A stretch of DNA of 64,000 nucleotides from Priestia iocasae (GTDB lineage Bacteria; Bacillota; Bacilli; Bacillales; Bacillaceae_H), in contig NZ_JAFBFC010000003.1 in assembly GCF_016909075.1 (NCBI RefSeq), positions 518,190-582,189 of the forward strand, written 5' to 3'. Made by a program: the position numbers and the translations under genes. This document shows, one piece after another, positions 18,622-28,547 of this stretch (positions within the stretch are counted from its first letter, which is position 1; each line of letters opens with the position of its first letter). The notes below the pieces were generated by a model. It worked only from the letters and a program-made list of their open reading frames with translations. It did no database searches and was not told the DNA's origin.

Positions 18622-19806
18622 TTAGTCAAAAGAAATCGTCTCGTTACTTTTTTGAATAGGAGACTTCTTTGATTGGCGGACTTCTTGATAGTTCACAAAA
18701 AAAGAGATATTAATAACAATTCCTATTGAACTCATTAATAGTAATAAAGAAGAACCTCCATAGCTAATAAAAGGAAGTGGCACTCCAGTAATTGGAATCA
18801 TCCCTGTTAGTCCACCTAAGTTAATAAGGGACTGAATCCCTATCATGCTCGCAATTCCAATACATATTAGACTACCAAATGGGTCTTGGCATCTTTTGGA
18901 CAAGAGCAAAATTCTGAGAATTAAAAATATAAGTAAGGATAACACAATTATGACGCCAAGAAAACCTAATTCTTCTGCAATAACTGCCATAATGAAATCT
19001 GTATGGGATTCTGGTAAGTATCCATACTTTTGAATACCCTCACCTAAACCTAACCCTTTTAGCCCTCCAGCGCCAATCGCAATATAGGAATTAACAAGTT
19101 GATATCCTTCATCTTCTGCATATTTAAAAGGATTAGACGCACCTGTAAAACGAGAAAGTCTCTCTTCAGACATATAGCCTGTCCAATAAGCAATCGGCAG
19201 CATAATCGCTACACAAGCGATTGCTAGTAACACCAGGCGACCAATCGTTTTAAAATTAATGCCGGAACATAACATGACAACAGCTGCAATCATGGCGATA
19301 ATAGCCGCTGTTCCAAAGTCCGGCTGAACAGCTACAATTAAAAAAATAAAGAAAGTTAGTCCAATTGGTCCTATAAATGTTTGCTTTAAATCATTAATGT
19401 TTTTTTGGCGTTTGGAAAGGACAGAGGCTAAGTAAATAATTACCGTAAGTTTAGCAAACTCTGCTGGTTGAAAGCCTGTACTTCCAAACTTTAGCCAGCT
19501 TTGTGCATTACCTGCCGTATGGCCGACAATAAAAACAAGACCTAACACAATGACATTAATGATTACAATGAATTTTATCAATTTAGGATACAGTTTATAA
19601 GGAAACAGCATTGCTACCAAACAGATAATTGCTGAAAAGAGTAGTGATTTCTTTTGTTTATCAAAAAAGTAATCACTTTCCACCCCAAATTGAACGACTG
19701 TCGTAATCATACTGGCACTATAAATCATTAAAAGTCCTACTGCACAAAGAGCTGCAACAGCTAAAATAATTGAGTAATCATAAAAGCGAAAGATTTTTTT
19801 TAACAT
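18622..19806 (-). CDS. ftsW: FtsW, SEDS peptidoglycan glycosyltransferase
   Basis: 394 residues with ten transmembrane helices of the RodA/FtsW/SpoVE family. Signature regions include FQPAEFAKL, VQPDFGTA, SHTDFIMAVIAEELGF and the C-terminal TGVPLPFISYGGSSLL. SEDS proteins polymerise lipid II; FtsW acts at the division septum with a class B penicillin-binding protein. The position next to ylaN and pycA is that of B. subtilis ftsW, which separates it from paralogues rodA and spoVE. I start it at the second ATG (19806), since AAAGGAAG abuts the first. Confidence 0.92.
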   Translation of the reverse strand: MLKKIFRFYDYSIILAVAALCAVGLLMIYSASMITTVVQFGVESDYFFDKQKKSLLFSAIICLVAMLFPYKLYPKLIKFIVIINVIVLGLVFIVGHTAGNAQSWLKFGSTGFQPAEFAKLTVIIYLASVLSKRQKNINDLKQTFIGPIGLTFFIFLIVAVQPDFGTAAIIAMIAAVVMLCSGINFKTIGRLVLLAIACVAIMLPIAYWTGYMSEERLSRFTGASNPFKYAEDEGYQLVNSYIAIGAGGLKGLGLGEGIQKYGYLPESHTDFIMAVIAEELGFLGVIIVLSLLIFLILRILLLSKRCQDPFGSLICIGIASMIGIQSLINLGGLTGMIPITGVPLPFISYGGSSLLLLMSSIGIVINISFFVNYQEVRQSKKSPIQKSNETISFD

Positions 19807-19972
19807 TGTCATCTTCCTTTATCTAATCTACACAAAAAGTTATAGCGATAGTATTTCTGTCTTTATTTTACTACACCTTGCTACTTTTTGTTTATCTTTT
19901 TATATTTATAAGAAAAGTTGTATAGCATATTTATGGCTTGTTTCCCGTTTGGAAAAAACTCATAAAGCATAT

Positions 19973-20012
19973 AAAAAACTCAAACTATCTCTTACTATAG
20001 TTTGAGTTTTTC
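19973..20012 (-). terminator. Terminator after ylaN
   Basis: A 15-base stem (AAAAACTCAAACTAT) with an 8-base loop; on the minus strand it ends in a T run, immediately beyond the ylaN stop. Confidence 0.87.
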
Positions 20013-20020
20013 TGAGCTAA

Positions 20021-20302
20021 TTATTTTTTTGTAAAAGCTTCATGAAGTGCGGATAATTCTTGTTCAAGACGATCTAGCAACTGTTTTCCAACCGGCTCTT
20101 CAATTAAACCTAATCGAACCGCAAAATCAATTTCTCTAGACAATCCAAACATTTGTGTATCTAAAACCTCTTCATACAGAGGACATTGGGGCATCGTTAA
20201 ATTATCCATTTGCACCTTAATAAGCTTTAAAATTTTATCTGCATCAGCTTTTAACAACGCGTATGCTTTTTCACGATGATCTACCATTGTATCAGGCGTC
20301 AC
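20021..20302 (-). CDS. ylaN: YlaN, iron-homeostasis protein (UPF0358)
   Basis: 93 residues with the hallmark run [19 protein letters not shown] followed by [16 protein letters not shown]. YlaN is a small helical cytosolic protein; in B. subtilis and S. aureus it is needed under iron limitation and has been reported to bind iron and relieve Fur repression. The GTG at 20302 is chosen because GGAGGG lies 8 bases upstream and the length equals that of B. subtilis YlaN. Single gene with its own terminator. Confidence 0.93.
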   Translation of the reverse strand: MTPDTMVDHREKAYALLKADADKILKLIKVQMDNLTMPQCPLYEEVLDTQMFGLSREIDFAVRLGLIEEPVGKQLLDRLEQELSALHEAFTKK

Positions 20303-20387
20303 AATCAATCCCTCCGTTCACGAGCGATTACCTATTCTATCTATTAATATTAACGGTAAGAAGAGAAAAAAGCAAGGATATTAGCGC

Positions 20388-21317
20388 CTAGAAAATGCTA
20401 AAATGATATTTATTAGCTAAAAGTTCTAGTAACTTTATCCCCCCTATACTATTCCCTTTTTTATCAAGCGATGGACCAAAGATACCAATGCCAAACTGAT
20501 TAGGTACGACGCCCATAATTCCACCCGCTACTCCACTTTTAGCAGGAATACCAATTTTTATAGCAAATTCCCCAGAAGCATTATACATTCCACATGTAAC
20601 CATGAACGTTTTACAAATTCGCGCAATGTCCTTTGGGATTAACACTTCTTGAGTCAATGGACATAGTCCATCTGATGCAAATACCGCCCCAATTTTCGCA
20701 AGGTCTAAACTATGCATTTCAATCGAGCATTGCTTTGTATATAGTTTCATTAGCTCCTCAACATCATGTTCAATCACATTGTACTGCTTCATATAGTAGC
20801 ACATGGAGCGGTTTAACCAAGCTGTTTCATATTCTGAATTTGCAATATCTTCACAATATGAAATCTTTGAATTATGAGCTAACCGTTGAACAAAATCCAA
20901 TAGTCTTGTCCATTTCTCGTTTAGTGTCTCTCCTTTAATCATATCTGTAACCGCAAGCGCGCCAGCATTTATCATTGGATTTAACGGCTTAGAAGGCTTA
21001 TGTGTTTCTAATTTAATAATGCTGTTATAAGGATCTCCTGTCGGTTCCATTCCTACTTTTTGAAACACAACTTGAGGACCATGATCCATTAACACAAGCG
21101 CTAATGCTAATACTTTTGAAATACTTTGAAGGGTAAATTTCTTCTCTACATTTCCAGCCGACATACATGTTTGGTTTAATGTAAAGATAGCGACCGACAA
21201 GTCATCACGATTTGCCTTCCCTAAAGCAGGAATATATGTGGCTACCTCTCCAAGCTGGGTCACGTCCTTTGCTTCTTCTACAAGATTAATTAATTCTTGT
21301 TCTGTCTTACAAACCAT
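20388..21317 (-). CDS. glsA: Glutaminase
   Basis: 309 residues of the serine-dependent glutaminase family, which shares the beta-lactamase fold. The catalytic Ser65-x-x-Lys68 (QSISK) is present, as are the MINAGA and [10 protein letters not shown] motifs. It hydrolyses L-glutamine to glutamate and ammonia in the cytosol. Start ATG follows GAGGTGAG. By position it corresponds to B. subtilis ylaM (glsA2) between ylaL and ylaN, rather than to the paralogue ybgJ. Confidence 0.95.
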   Translation of the reverse strand: MVCKTEQELINLVEEAKDVTQLGEVATYIPALGKANRDDLSVAIFTLNQTCMSAGNVEKKFTLQSISKVLALALVLMDHGPQVVFQKVGMEPTGDPYNSIIKLETHKPSKPLNPMINAGALAVTDMIKGETLNEKWTRLLDFVQRLAHNSKISYCEDIANSEYETAWLNRSMCYYMKQYNVIEHDVEELMKLYTKQCSIEMHSLDLAKIGAVFASDGLCPLTQEVLIPKDIARICKTFMVTCGMYNASGEFAIKIGIPAKSGVAGGIMGVVPNQFGIGIFGPSLDKKGNSIGGIKLLELLANKYHFSIF

Positions 21318-21436
21318 CTTCTCACCTCAACTGAATGTCTATTACAATTATTGTTATCATACCAATGTGTTAATCTTTCCATTCTAGATGACAAACAAAA
21401 AGAAAGCGCTTATACTTTTTGTAGGAGGCGAATTAG

Positions 21437-21934
21437 ATGGAAGCCATTATTTTATTAAAAGGAAATGTGAAGCATTCTTTAACACTTGATCCAGGAGTTT
21501 GGATTTTTGATGACCGAAAAGTAGATCTACATACATACTTTCAAAGCAGTAAAGTGAATGAAGATGAAAATGAAAAGTATACAAAAGAAGTTTCTAAGCA
21601 TTGGGATCGTGAAATTCGTGAAGGAGCCGTGTTCCCGCCGACATTAAAAACTGAAAAAAAGTTTGAAAAAGAGCGCATCCTTACTGGAACATTTGGAATC
21701 CCATTTGCACCGTTCTTACACAATGCTGAGCCAAATGAAAACGCTTGGGCAGTATCATTCATTGGGGAAAATCAAACCGTAACGATGCCTTTAGATGAAG
21801 CTAAAGAAGTCATTTTTGGCTTTAGTAAAGAAGGGAAACCTTTAAAAGAGGATGGTCCTATCCATGTCTATAACGGAGATGGTTCCAATGTAACTAATCC
21901 TCTTAAACATGTAAAGGAAATTGTGATTAAATGA
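21437..21934 (+). CDS. ylaL: YlaL-family cytosolic protein
   Basis: 165 residues beginning MEAIILLKGNVKHSLTLDPGVWIFDD, with a second conserved region TLKTEKKFEKERILTGTFGIPFAPF. It matches the YlaL family of Bacillus, to which some annotations attach a peptidyl-prolyl isomerase label that I cannot support from the sequence. No signal or membrane segment. The ATG follows GTAGGAGGCG. Order ylaK-ylaL-glsA as in B. subtilis. Confidence 0.8.
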   Translation: MEAIILLKGNVKHSLTLDPGVWIFDDRKVDLHTYFQSSKVNEDENEKYTKEVSKHWDREIREGAVFPPTLKTEKKFEKERILTGTFGIPFAPFLHNAEPNENAWAVSFIGENQTVTMPLDEAKEVIFGFSKEGKPLKEDGPIHVYNGDGSNVTNPLKHVKEIVIK

Positions 21935-21947
21935 TGTAAGCTGCCTT

Positions 21948-21996
21948 AAAAATCCCTGTCACACTAGTTTAAAAACTGGAGCGACAGGGATTTTTT
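21948..21996. terminator. Bidirectional terminator between ylaL and ylaK
   Basis: AATCCCTGTC pairs with GACAGGGATT across a long loop, followed by six T on the plus strand; the two genes converge here. Confidence 0.75.
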
Positions 21997-22010
21997 CATA
22001 GTTGAAGCAA

Positions 22011-23342
22011 TTATAAGATATCTGCAGCTAGTTGAGCTAAACCTGATCGTTCTCCTTTTACTAAACGAACATGCCCTGCAATTTTTTGTTCTTTGAATCG
22101 CTCTACCACATAGGTTAATCCGTTATTATACTCATCTAGGTAAGGATGATCAATTTGAGCTGGGTCGCCCATTAATACAATTTTACTGCGTTCTCCAACC
22201 CTGGTTAAAATGGTTTTCACTTCATGCTTGGTTAAATTTTGCGCTTCATCGATAATGATGAACTGATCTGGAATGCTTCTACCTCGTATATAAGTTAATG
22301 CTTCCACTTCAATTGAACTCATTCCTGCTAGAATCGCATCCAGTTCCCCTGGTTTTTTTGTATTAAATAAATACTCTAAATTATCATAGATAGGCTGCAT
22401 CCATGGTCGAAGTTTTTCTTGTTTTTCACCAGGTAAAAATCCAATATCTTTGCCCACAGGAACAATAGGCCTTGCTACTAATAATTTTTTGAAGCAACCT
22501 AAATCCTCCGTTTGCATGAGTCCCGCCGCTAATGCTAATAAGGTTTTCCCTGTACCAGCTTTTCCAATTAGGGTGACAAGCTGAGTATCATCACGAAGCA
22601 AAAGCTCTAACGCCATAATTTGCTGCACGTTACGTGGTTTGATCCCCCAAATATGATCATATTCGAACAACAGCTTTTTGACGCGCTTTCCACTTTGATC
22701 CACAATTCCAATGGCGGAACCTGAGCCACCTAATGCATCTTTCATAATTAGGAATTGATTTGCAAAAAACGGATGATTGGCAATTTGTGAAGTAAGGATT
22801 TCACCTTTTTCATAAAATTGATTTAGCGTTTCTCTTGCTACATAAGCCTCTATAAAACCAGTATAAATACTGTTAAACTCAACAACACGATCACTTAGAA
22901 AGTCTTCTGCTTTTAAGCCAATCGCATCTGCCTTTACGCGTACTAGCACATCTTTACTTACTAAAATGACTTCGTTTCCATCTTCCTTCGTTTCTTCTTC
23001 TAGTGATAAATTTTTAGCTACTGCTAAAATGCGATTATCGTTCGTTTTTTCAACAAATATTTCTTGAAGTTGATGAAAGGAACGATGATTTAATTCTATT
23101 CGTAAAGAGCCTCCATTTTCTAACGGAATTTTCTCATGAAGTTTCCCCGATTGTCTCAAACTATCAATGAGCTTAGAGACTTGTCGAGCATTTCTCCCCA
23201 CTTCGTCCATATTTCGTTTTTTAGAATCCACTTCCTCTAGTACAACAGCAGGTATTACAACTTCATTATCGTCAAAAGAAAAAATTGAATGCGGGTCTTG
23301 TAATAAGACGTTTGTATCTAAGACATAGATTTTTCCCAACAT
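22011..23342 (-). CDS. ylaK: PhoH2: PIN ribonuclease and PhoH ATPase/helicase fusion
   Basis: 443 residues. The N-terminal PIN domain (about 1-150) begins with the acidic motif VLDTNVLLQDP; the C-terminal PhoH domain (about 230-440) has Walker A GKAGTGKT and the Walker B-type FIIIDEAQN. PhoH2 proteins act as ATP-dependent RNA helicases/ribonucleases. The start at 23342 is set by AGGAGGCGGA; the upstream in-frame codons are not likely translated. This gives almost exactly the length of B. subtilis YlaK. Confidence 0.93.
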   Translation of the reverse strand: MLGKIYVLDTNVLLQDPHSIFSFDDNEVVIPAVVLEEVDSKKRNMDEVGRNARQVSKLIDSLRQSGKLHEKIPLENGGSLRIELNHRSFHQLQEIFVEKTNDNRILAVAKNLSLEEETKEDGNEVILVSKDVLVRVKADAIGLKAEDFLSDRVVEFNSIYTGFIEAYVARETLNQFYEKGEILTSQIANHPFFANQFLIMKDALGGSGSAIGIVDQSGKRVKKLLFEYDHIWGIKPRNVQQIMALELLLRDDTQLVTLIGKAGTGKTLLALAAGLMQTEDLGCFKKLLVARPIVPVGKDIGFLPGEKQEKLRPWMQPIYDNLEYLFNTKKPGELDAILAGMSSIEVEALTYIRGRSIPDQFIIIDEAQNLTKHEVKTILTRVGERSKIVLMGDPAQIDHPYLDEYNNGLTYVVERFKEQKIAGHVRLVKGERSGLAQLAADIL

Positions 23343-23556
23343 TCCGCCTCCTACTTTGATTGTTTTTCCGTTCAGAAGTAAAAATAAGGCTCCATCCATT
23401 TACCATATTATGTAGTGTATATGCGTAAAGCATACGCATATGGACGGACCGTTTGCTTTTAATATATGAACTTGTGCATAAAGATAGAAGAACTATTGAA
23501 CAATAAATACAAATTGCAACAAAAAATGAGCTACTTTACAAAGGAGAGTTTTAAAC

Positions 23557-24171
23557 ATGAAAAATTGGATCATTTTAACAAGCTTATGTTGCTGTTTAAC
23601 TTTATTAGGTTGTAATAACCAAAACAATACAGCGGAAGAAGATTTAAACAAAGAGCAGCTTATCACTGTAAAAAATACAGCTCCACAGCCTGTTAAGAAC
23701 CAAACCGGTACGCAGATTTCAAAGCACCTTGTAGACTTAGCTACTAGTGTACCAAACGTAAAAGATGCAACAGCCATTGTTGTAGGTAAATATGCCATTG
23801 TTGGAATTGACGTGAACAATAAAATGGATCGTTCAGAAGTCAGTTCAATTAAGTACACTGTTGCTGAAAGTCTTAAAAACGATCCATATGGTGCTAATTC
23901 GGTTGTTATTGCAGACCCTGACACATTTGCACGACTTCGACAAATTGGCCATGAAATTCAACGAGGTCGTCCTGTTACAGGCTTTCTAGATGAACTCGCT
24001 GCCATCGTCAATCGTGTTATGCCTGAAATTGCAGAAGATATTCGTAAAAATCCAACTCCGACAGAAACAAATAATGAAAAATTAAATGAAGAAGAACAAA
24101 AGCAGTTAAAGAATACTCAGAAGAAACAATCAAACCAACAGTTAGAAAAGAATAAATACAATCCACAATAG
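23557..24171 (+). CDS. ylaJ: YlaJ, YhcN/YlaJ-family sporulation lipoprotein
   Basis: 204 residues with a lipoprotein signal (LTLLGC, Cys at about 21), a central YhcN/YlaJ domain (about 55-160, with DATAIVVGKYAIVGIDV) and a Lys/Gln/Asn-rich tail. The family is expressed in the forespore and is found in spores; YlaJ has been linked to germination protein placement, but I treat the role as unsettled. The ATG follows AAAGGAGAG. Divergent from ylaK. Confidence 0.87.
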   Translation: MKNWIILTSLCCCLTLLGCNNQNNTAEEDLNKEQLITVKNTAPQPVKNQTGTQISKHLVDLATSVPNVKDATAIVVGKYAIVGIDVNNKMDRSEVSSIKYTVAESLKNDPYGANSVVIADPDTFARLRQIGHEIQRGRPVTGFLDELAAIVNRVMPEIAEDIRKNPTPTETNNEKLNEEEQKQLKNTQKKQSNQQLEKNKYNPQ

Positions 24172-24221
24172 TTCAACTATGCATTGCCTTGTATATATCT
24201 TTCAGCTTAAAACGTTAATGA

Positions 24222-24270
24222 GCTGTGTTAAAAGGGGCAGATTTACCCCTTTTAACACAGCCCTTTTTTC
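24222..24270. terminator. Bidirectional terminator between ylaJ and the FMN-barrel gene
   Basis: A perfect 15-base stem (CTGTGTTAAAAGGGG) with an 8-base loop. It overlaps the last codons and stop of the convergent minus-strand gene. Confidence 0.9.
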
Positions 24271-24713
24271 ATTGCTTCTATGACTTGGTTATCTAATTTA
24301 GCAGCTGCAACTGCATCATACGTTTTTTCATAAGCTGGCTCAACAGAAATCTTTGAACCATAAAACATTACATCTCGTACTTCCTGTATCTCTACCTCAA
24401 GCAATGCTAATTTCAATGGAACCCCCTCCATCTTTTCACACTTAACATTTGCTTTGCCACTAATTGAGTAACAAGATTCATTAGCAATAATGTTAATGAC
24501 AACTAAGTCATTTTGTTCAATATTTTTCACAATACGAGAACGGTTATCTACTGCAAAACGGATATGCTCCATATCTGGCGCAATAATCCATGAAATAGCG
24601 CTAACATTCGGTCCCTTTGTTTCAAAATCTACTGTAGAAATCGTTGTAAATCTTTCTTTTTGCAAAGCTTGAAACAATGGTTTAATTAGCAATGGCTCAA
24701 CTTGATTAGCCAT
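24252..24713 (-). CDS. Pyridoxamine 5'-phosphate oxidase-like FMN-binding protein
   Basis: 153 residues with the split-barrel pattern FTTISTVDFETKGPNVSAISW and VDNRSRIVKNIEQNDLVVI, typical of the PNPOx-like flavin/heme-binding superfamily. Members bind FMN, F420 or heme and rarely make pyridoxal phosphate; the true function is open. The ATG follows GGAGGTG. It is inserted between ylaJ and ylaI compared with B. subtilis. Its 3' end lies in the shared terminator stem. Confidence 0.75.
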   Translation of the reverse strand: MANQVEPLLIKPLFQALQKERFTTISTVDFETKGPNVSAISWIIAPDMEHIRFAVDNRSRIVKNIEQNDLVVINIIANESCYSISGKANVKCEKMEGVPLKLALLEVEIQEVRDVMFYGSKISVEPAYEKTYDAVAAAKLDNQVIEAMKKGLC

Positions 24714-24909
24714 ATAAACACCTCCATGAATTGTTTCTTTTTAGTGAGGGATAGTCTAATTTATTTAGAAAGGATATGGATGTATTTTCTTGACTATGCT
24801 AGTGAATGCATAACCCTTTCTTTAATAAGATTCGATGAAAGATGAAGTTTCCCTTTATTTCATGGCTTTATTCTTATAAAATGTTCTGTATAGAAGTCGA
24901 GGTGATAGA

Positions 24910-25110
24910 ATGAGAGTTAAATGTGTATTATGTGATAAAATTGAGTCCGTTGATGATGAATCCTCGGTAGCAAAAAAGTTGCGCAATCGCCCCATTCATA
25001 CATATATGTGCGCCCCGTGTCAAGATCGAATCGCACAACGAACAAAAGAGCGAGCATCAACAGGAAACTTTAAATTATACCAATCAAGAAAAGTAGAGGA
25101 GGATTGGTAA
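24910..25110 (+). CDS. ylaI: YlaI, small zinc-ribbon-like protein (DUF2197)
   Basis: 66 residues with two CxxC knuckles, CVLC near residue 5 and CAPC near residue 38, probably holding one zinc ion, and a basic second half. The family (DUF2197) has no known function. The ATG follows GAGGTGATAG. The next gene starts 2 bases after its stop, so the two form an operon. Confidence 0.85.
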   Translation: MRVKCVLCDKIESVDDESSVAKKLRNRPIHTYMCAPCQDRIAQRTKERASTGNFKLYQSRKVEEDW

Positions 25111-25111
25111 A

Positions 25112-25555
25112 ATGATTAAAAGCGGCATCACAATCGGCTTAATTAGTGGTAGCGTCTTAGGTCTTTTTTTGAAGTGGATTGAAACAATAACCGGTAAAAA
25201 AGTATATACGCTATTATTAAACATTGATTTTATTCCAGTGATTGGTGCAGTAACCTGGCCAGAAAGTATTGAATTTTTCTTTCACCTTCTCATTGCCTTC
25301 ATAATTGGTATTCTGTTTGTGTATGCCGCAAAGAAATTTACAACGCAATCATGGAAATGGTTATTGGTAATTTCAACGATTTTGACACTACCAACCATTC
25401 CTTTATATTTCCCATTAACCATATTAGCCATAAAAGAAACGCCTGCTCTTAACGACTTTATGGCCATTCTCTATTGGACCATTGGCCACTTATTATTTGC
25501 TCTAACATTAGCATATTCATATTATTTCATGCAAAAAAGGTCATCTCATAAATAA
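25112..25555 (+). CDS. Four-helix membrane protein of unknown function
   Basis: 147 residues with four predicted transmembrane helices (about 5-25, 50-70, 82-105, 115-140) and little polar sequence. I do not recognise a family with confidence. AGAGGAGG precedes the ATG, and the gene is two bases downstream of ylaI, so it is co-transcribed with it. Its end is inside the terminator shared with the opposite gene. Confidence 0.75.
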   Translation: MIKSGITIGLISGSVLGLFLKWIETITGKKVYTLLLNIDFIPVIGAVTWPESIEFFFHLLIAFIIGILFVYAAKKFTTQSWKWLLVISTILTLPTIPLYFPLTILAIKETPALNDFMAILYWTIGHLLFALTLAYSYYFMQKRSSHK

Positions 25556-25570
25556 TGAGATGACCTTTTA
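25533..25570. terminator. Bidirectional terminator
   Basis: A 15-base perfect stem (AAAAGGTCATCTCAT) with a 5-base loop; it overlaps the stop of the upstream plus-strand gene and precedes the end of the minus-strand gene at 25579. Confidence 0.88.
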
Positions 25571-25578
25571 CTATTACT

Positions 25579-25869
25579 TTATGCAGATGGATAATTTCGA
25601 AACTTTTCTGGCTCTTGTTTAATTTGTTCATACATACATTCAATGAGTTCAACAGGAAAACGCTTCGTCTCTTCTTGATGATCAATTTTATATGAAACCG
25701 TATATGACATTTCATCTTTTGTTACACTCACTTCTTTTACAGAAAAGTCTTGTTCAAGCATCTGTTGAAAGAACGCGAATGTTTCTTGTGCCGACAAATC
25801 ATCAGGACGAGCATCGGCGACTATCTTAATTGATAACCAATTATATAAAGCATCTTGAATCGACTTCAT
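25579..25869 (-). CDS. Small conserved Bacillus protein, function unknown
   Basis: 96 residues, soluble, acidic, starting MKSIQDALYNWLSIKIVADARPDD. The stretch VTKDEMSYTVSYKIDHQEETKRFPVELIE looks like a small alpha/beta domain. AAGGGAG precedes the ATG. It follows ylaH by 17 bases on the same strand and is probably transcribed with typA and ylaH. Confidence 0.7.
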   Translation of the reverse strand: MKSIQDALYNWLSIKIVADARPDDLSAQETFAFFQQMLEQDFSVKEVSVTKDEMSYTVSYKIDHQEETKRFPVELIECMYEQIKQEPEKFRNYPSA

Positions 25870-25886
25870 GCAAAACAGCTCCCTTA

Positions 25887-26213
25887 TTATGGTGAGTCCG
25901 CATTTGCCTCCTGCTTTTTCGATTGATGTAGGCGAACTTTATAAATAATTAATACGAGCGCAGCTACGACTAATCCTTCTGTAACTGGTAAAAAGATGCC
26001 GAGAAATGTTAAAACTGTACAACCTAATGCAAGAAACGTATAAATTACAACCGATTTTAACACCGGTAATTTTCTCGCAAACCCCAGCTTGTACACGACA
26101 ACAGAGAGTGCAAAAATCGTGAAATATAGAAACCACATATTCACTTCAGGTTTTTCATCTACTTTAAACAAAGCAGCGAAAAACGAAAGGTGCTCTCTTA
26201 CATCGATTTCCAT
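25887..26213 (-). CDS. ylaH: YlaH-like membrane protein
   Basis: 108 residues with three transmembrane helices (about 25-42, 50-68 and 72-90), in the YlaH family of unknown function that sits next to typA in Bacillus. GAGGGGGAG precedes the ATG. It starts 28 bases after the typA stop and is likely in one operon with it. Confidence 0.85.
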   Translation of the reverse strand: MEIDVREHLSFFAALFKVDEKPEVNMWFLYFTIFALSVVVYKLGFARKLPVLKSVVIYTFLALGCTVLTFLGIFLPVTEGLVVAALVLIIYKVRLHQSKKQEANADSP

Positions 26214-26240
26214 TGTTTCTCCCCCTCACCCTTGTTGATC

Positions 26241-28082
26241 TTATTTTTCCATTTCAGCGTATTTCTTTTTCTTTGCCACTTTTTCACGTTCGTTTTTATC
26301 TAAAATCTTTTTACGTAAACGAATTGATTCAGGTGTGATTTCACAAAGTTCGTCTTCATTTAAATATTCAAGAGATTGCTCTAATGACATAAGACGAGGC
26401 TTTTTCATGCTTGTTGTTTGGTCTTTATTAGCTGAACGCATGTTTGTCATTTGCTTCATTTTACATACGTTTACAACTAAGTCATTTTCACGTGTATGCT
26501 CACCAACAATCATACCTTCATATACTTCTGTACCTGGTTCGATGAAGATTGTACCACGGTCTTCAACCCCCATAATACCATAAGCAGATGCCTTACCAGT
26601 TTCCATTGAAACAAGAACTCCTTGACGACGTCCTCCAACTTGACCTGGCTGCATTGGTTGATAGCTGTCAAATGAGTGATTGATGATTCCAAATCCTCGT
26701 GTTAATGATAAGAATTCTGTTGTATATCCAATTAATCCACGAGCTGGTACCATGAAAATAAGGCGAACTTGTCCACTACCATTGTTAATCATGTCAACCA
26801 TTTCACCTTTACGTGCACCCATAGATTCCATAATTGATCCAGTATGCTCTTCTGGAATATCAATTTGTACACGTTCTACTGGCTCACAACGAACACCATC
26901 AATTTCTCGTACGATAACTTCTGGCTTTGACACTTGAAGCTCGTAACCTTCACGACGCATGTTCTCAATTAAAATAGATAAGTGTAGCTCTCCACGTCCT
27001 GATACAACCCAAACATCCGGAGAGTCTGTGTTTTCAACACGTAAACTTACGTCTGTTTGAAGCTCAGCCATTAAACGCTCTTCAATTTTACGTGACGTAA
27101 CATATTTACCCTCACGACCAGCAAACGGGCTGTTGTTTACAAGGAACGTCATTTGTAATGTCGGCTCATCAATACGTAAGATTGGTAATGCATCTTGGTG
27201 TTCAACTGGACATACTGTTTCACCTACGTTAATGTCTTCCATACCTGAAACCGCAATTAAATCTCCAGCTTTTGCTTCTTCAATTTCAACACGCTTTAGT
27301 CCTAAGAAACCAAACATTTTCGTTACACGGAATTGTTTAATGCTTCCATCAAGTTTCATTAAGGCTACTTGTTGACCCACCTGCATTGTTCCGCGGAATA
27401 CGCGACCTACTCCAATACGACCTACATAGTCGTTGTAATCAAGCATAGCTACTTGGAACTGAAGAGGCTCTTCGCTATTATCAACTGGTGCTGGAATATG
27501 TTCAACAATTGCATCAAATAAAGCTTCCATGTTCTCATCTTGCTTAGCTGGATCTTTACTTGCTGTACCGTTAATCGCTGATGCATACACAACTGGGAAC
27601 TCAATTTGTTCTTCACTTGCACCAAGCTCAATGAATAAATCGATTACTTCGTCCACAACTTCTTCAGGACGAGCAAAATCACGGTCAATTTTATTTACAA
27701 CCACGATTGGTGTTAATTTTTGCTCTAACGCTTTTTTCAATACAAAGCGTGTTTGTGGCATACATCCTTCGTATGCGTCAACTACTAGTAATACACCGTC
27801 TACCATTTTCATAATACGCTCTACTTCTCCACCGAAGTCAGCATGTCCTGGTGTATCCATGATGTTAATGCGTGTATCTTTATAATTAATAGCTGTATTT
27901 TTCGCTAAAATTGTAATTCCACGCTCACGCTCAAGGTCGTTTGAATCCATCGCACGCTCATCAACTTGCTCGTTTGTGCGGAATGTACCTGATTGATGTA
28001 ACAATTTATCTACTAATGTTGTTTTCCCATGGTCTACATGGGCAATAATCGCAATATTACGTAAATCTTTACGAATGTTCAC
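26241..28082 (-). CDS. typA: TypA/BipA, ribosome-associated GTPase
   Basis: 613 residues. The GTPase domain has [10 protein letters not shown], the RGITI switch, DTPGHADF and NKID motifs, followed by EF-G-like domains III and V and the BipA-specific C-terminal domain. TypA binds the 70S ribosome and helps ribosome biogenesis and translation under stress or cold. The GTG at 28082 is chosen because AGGAG lies 8 bases upstream; the ORF's earlier GTG overlaps that site. Confidence 0.96.
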   Translation of the reverse strand: MNIRKDLRNIAIIAHVDHGKTTLVDKLLHQSGTFRTNEQVDERAMDSNDLERERGITILAKNTAINYKDTRINIMDTPGHADFGGEVERIMKMVDGVLLVVDAYEGCMPQTRFVLKKALEQKLTPIVVVNKIDRDFARPEEVVDEVIDLFIELGASEEQIEFPVVYASAINGTASKDPAKQDENMEALFDAIVEHIPAPVDNSEEPLQFQVAMLDYNDYVGRIGVGRVFRGTMQVGQQVALMKLDGSIKQFRVTKMFGFLGLKRVEIEEAKAGDLIAVSGMEDINVGETVCPVEHQDALPILRIDEPTLQMTFLVNNSPFAGREGKYVTSRKIEERLMAELQTDVSLRVENTDSPDVWVVSGRGELHLSILIENMRREGYELQVSKPEVIVREIDGVRCEPVERVQIDIPEEHTGSIMESMGARKGEMVDMINNGSGQVRLIFMVPARGLIGYTTEFLSLTRGFGIINHSFDSYQPMQPGQVGGRRQGVLVSMETGKASAYGIMGVEDRGTIFIEPGTEVYEGMIVGEHTRENDLVVNVCKMKQMTNMRSANKDQTTSMKKPRLMSLEQSLEYLNEDELCEITPESIRLRKKILDKNEREKVAKKKKYAEMEK

Positions 28083-28296
28083 GCATTTCACTCCTATGCT
28101 TGTAATAACTAAGCTATTATATCACACTCACCATAGAATACTATAGAATAGTGTAGAATTACAAAATGAATTTGTTGTACACTATAAGTTGAGGACCATA
28201 TTTGAGGGTTTCAGCTCGATTTATGGAAAGATTTTGTCACTAAACAAGCGTTATGTATACTTTTTACAACAAGATGGTGGAATGGGAGGTTTTTTG

Positions 28297-28482
28297 ATGA
28301 AAAACATTAAGTGGGTATTTGTGCTTTATGCAATCTTAGCAACCGCTTCAATTATGGCTATCGGTATTTTTGTTGGTGAGGGTAGCTTTTTTGGAATTAT
28401 AGGGGCTCTTTTAGCGCTAGTGGTCGTAATGGGGTTTGGATTTGTGACGAAAAAGAAAATGCGTGAACGTGGTGAATTATAA
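28297..28482 (+). CDS. ylaF: YlaF-family small membrane protein
   Basis: 61 residues with two transmembrane helices separated by a GEGSFFG turn, ending in a basic KKKMRERGEL tail. It matches the YlaF (DUF5325) family of Bacillus, unknown function. The start at 28297 follows GGGAGGT by 6 bases; longer in-frame extension upstream has no such site. Divergent from typA, as in B. subtilis. Confidence 0.82.
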   Translation: MKNIKWVFVLYAILATASIMAIGIFVGEGSFFGIIGALLALVVVMGFGFVTKKKMRERGEL

Positions 28483-28496
28483 CATCACCTATACAT

Positions 28497-28547
28497 AAAA
28501 GGCTGTGAGAAGAGGGTTAAACACCCTACTTACCACAGCCCTTTTTT
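28497..28547. terminator. Bidirectional terminator between ylaF and suhB
   Basis: AAAAGGCTGTG pairs with CACAGCCCTTTT (one bulge) around an inner AGGGT/ACCCT stem, ending in a T run; overlaps the suhB stop. Confidence 0.85.
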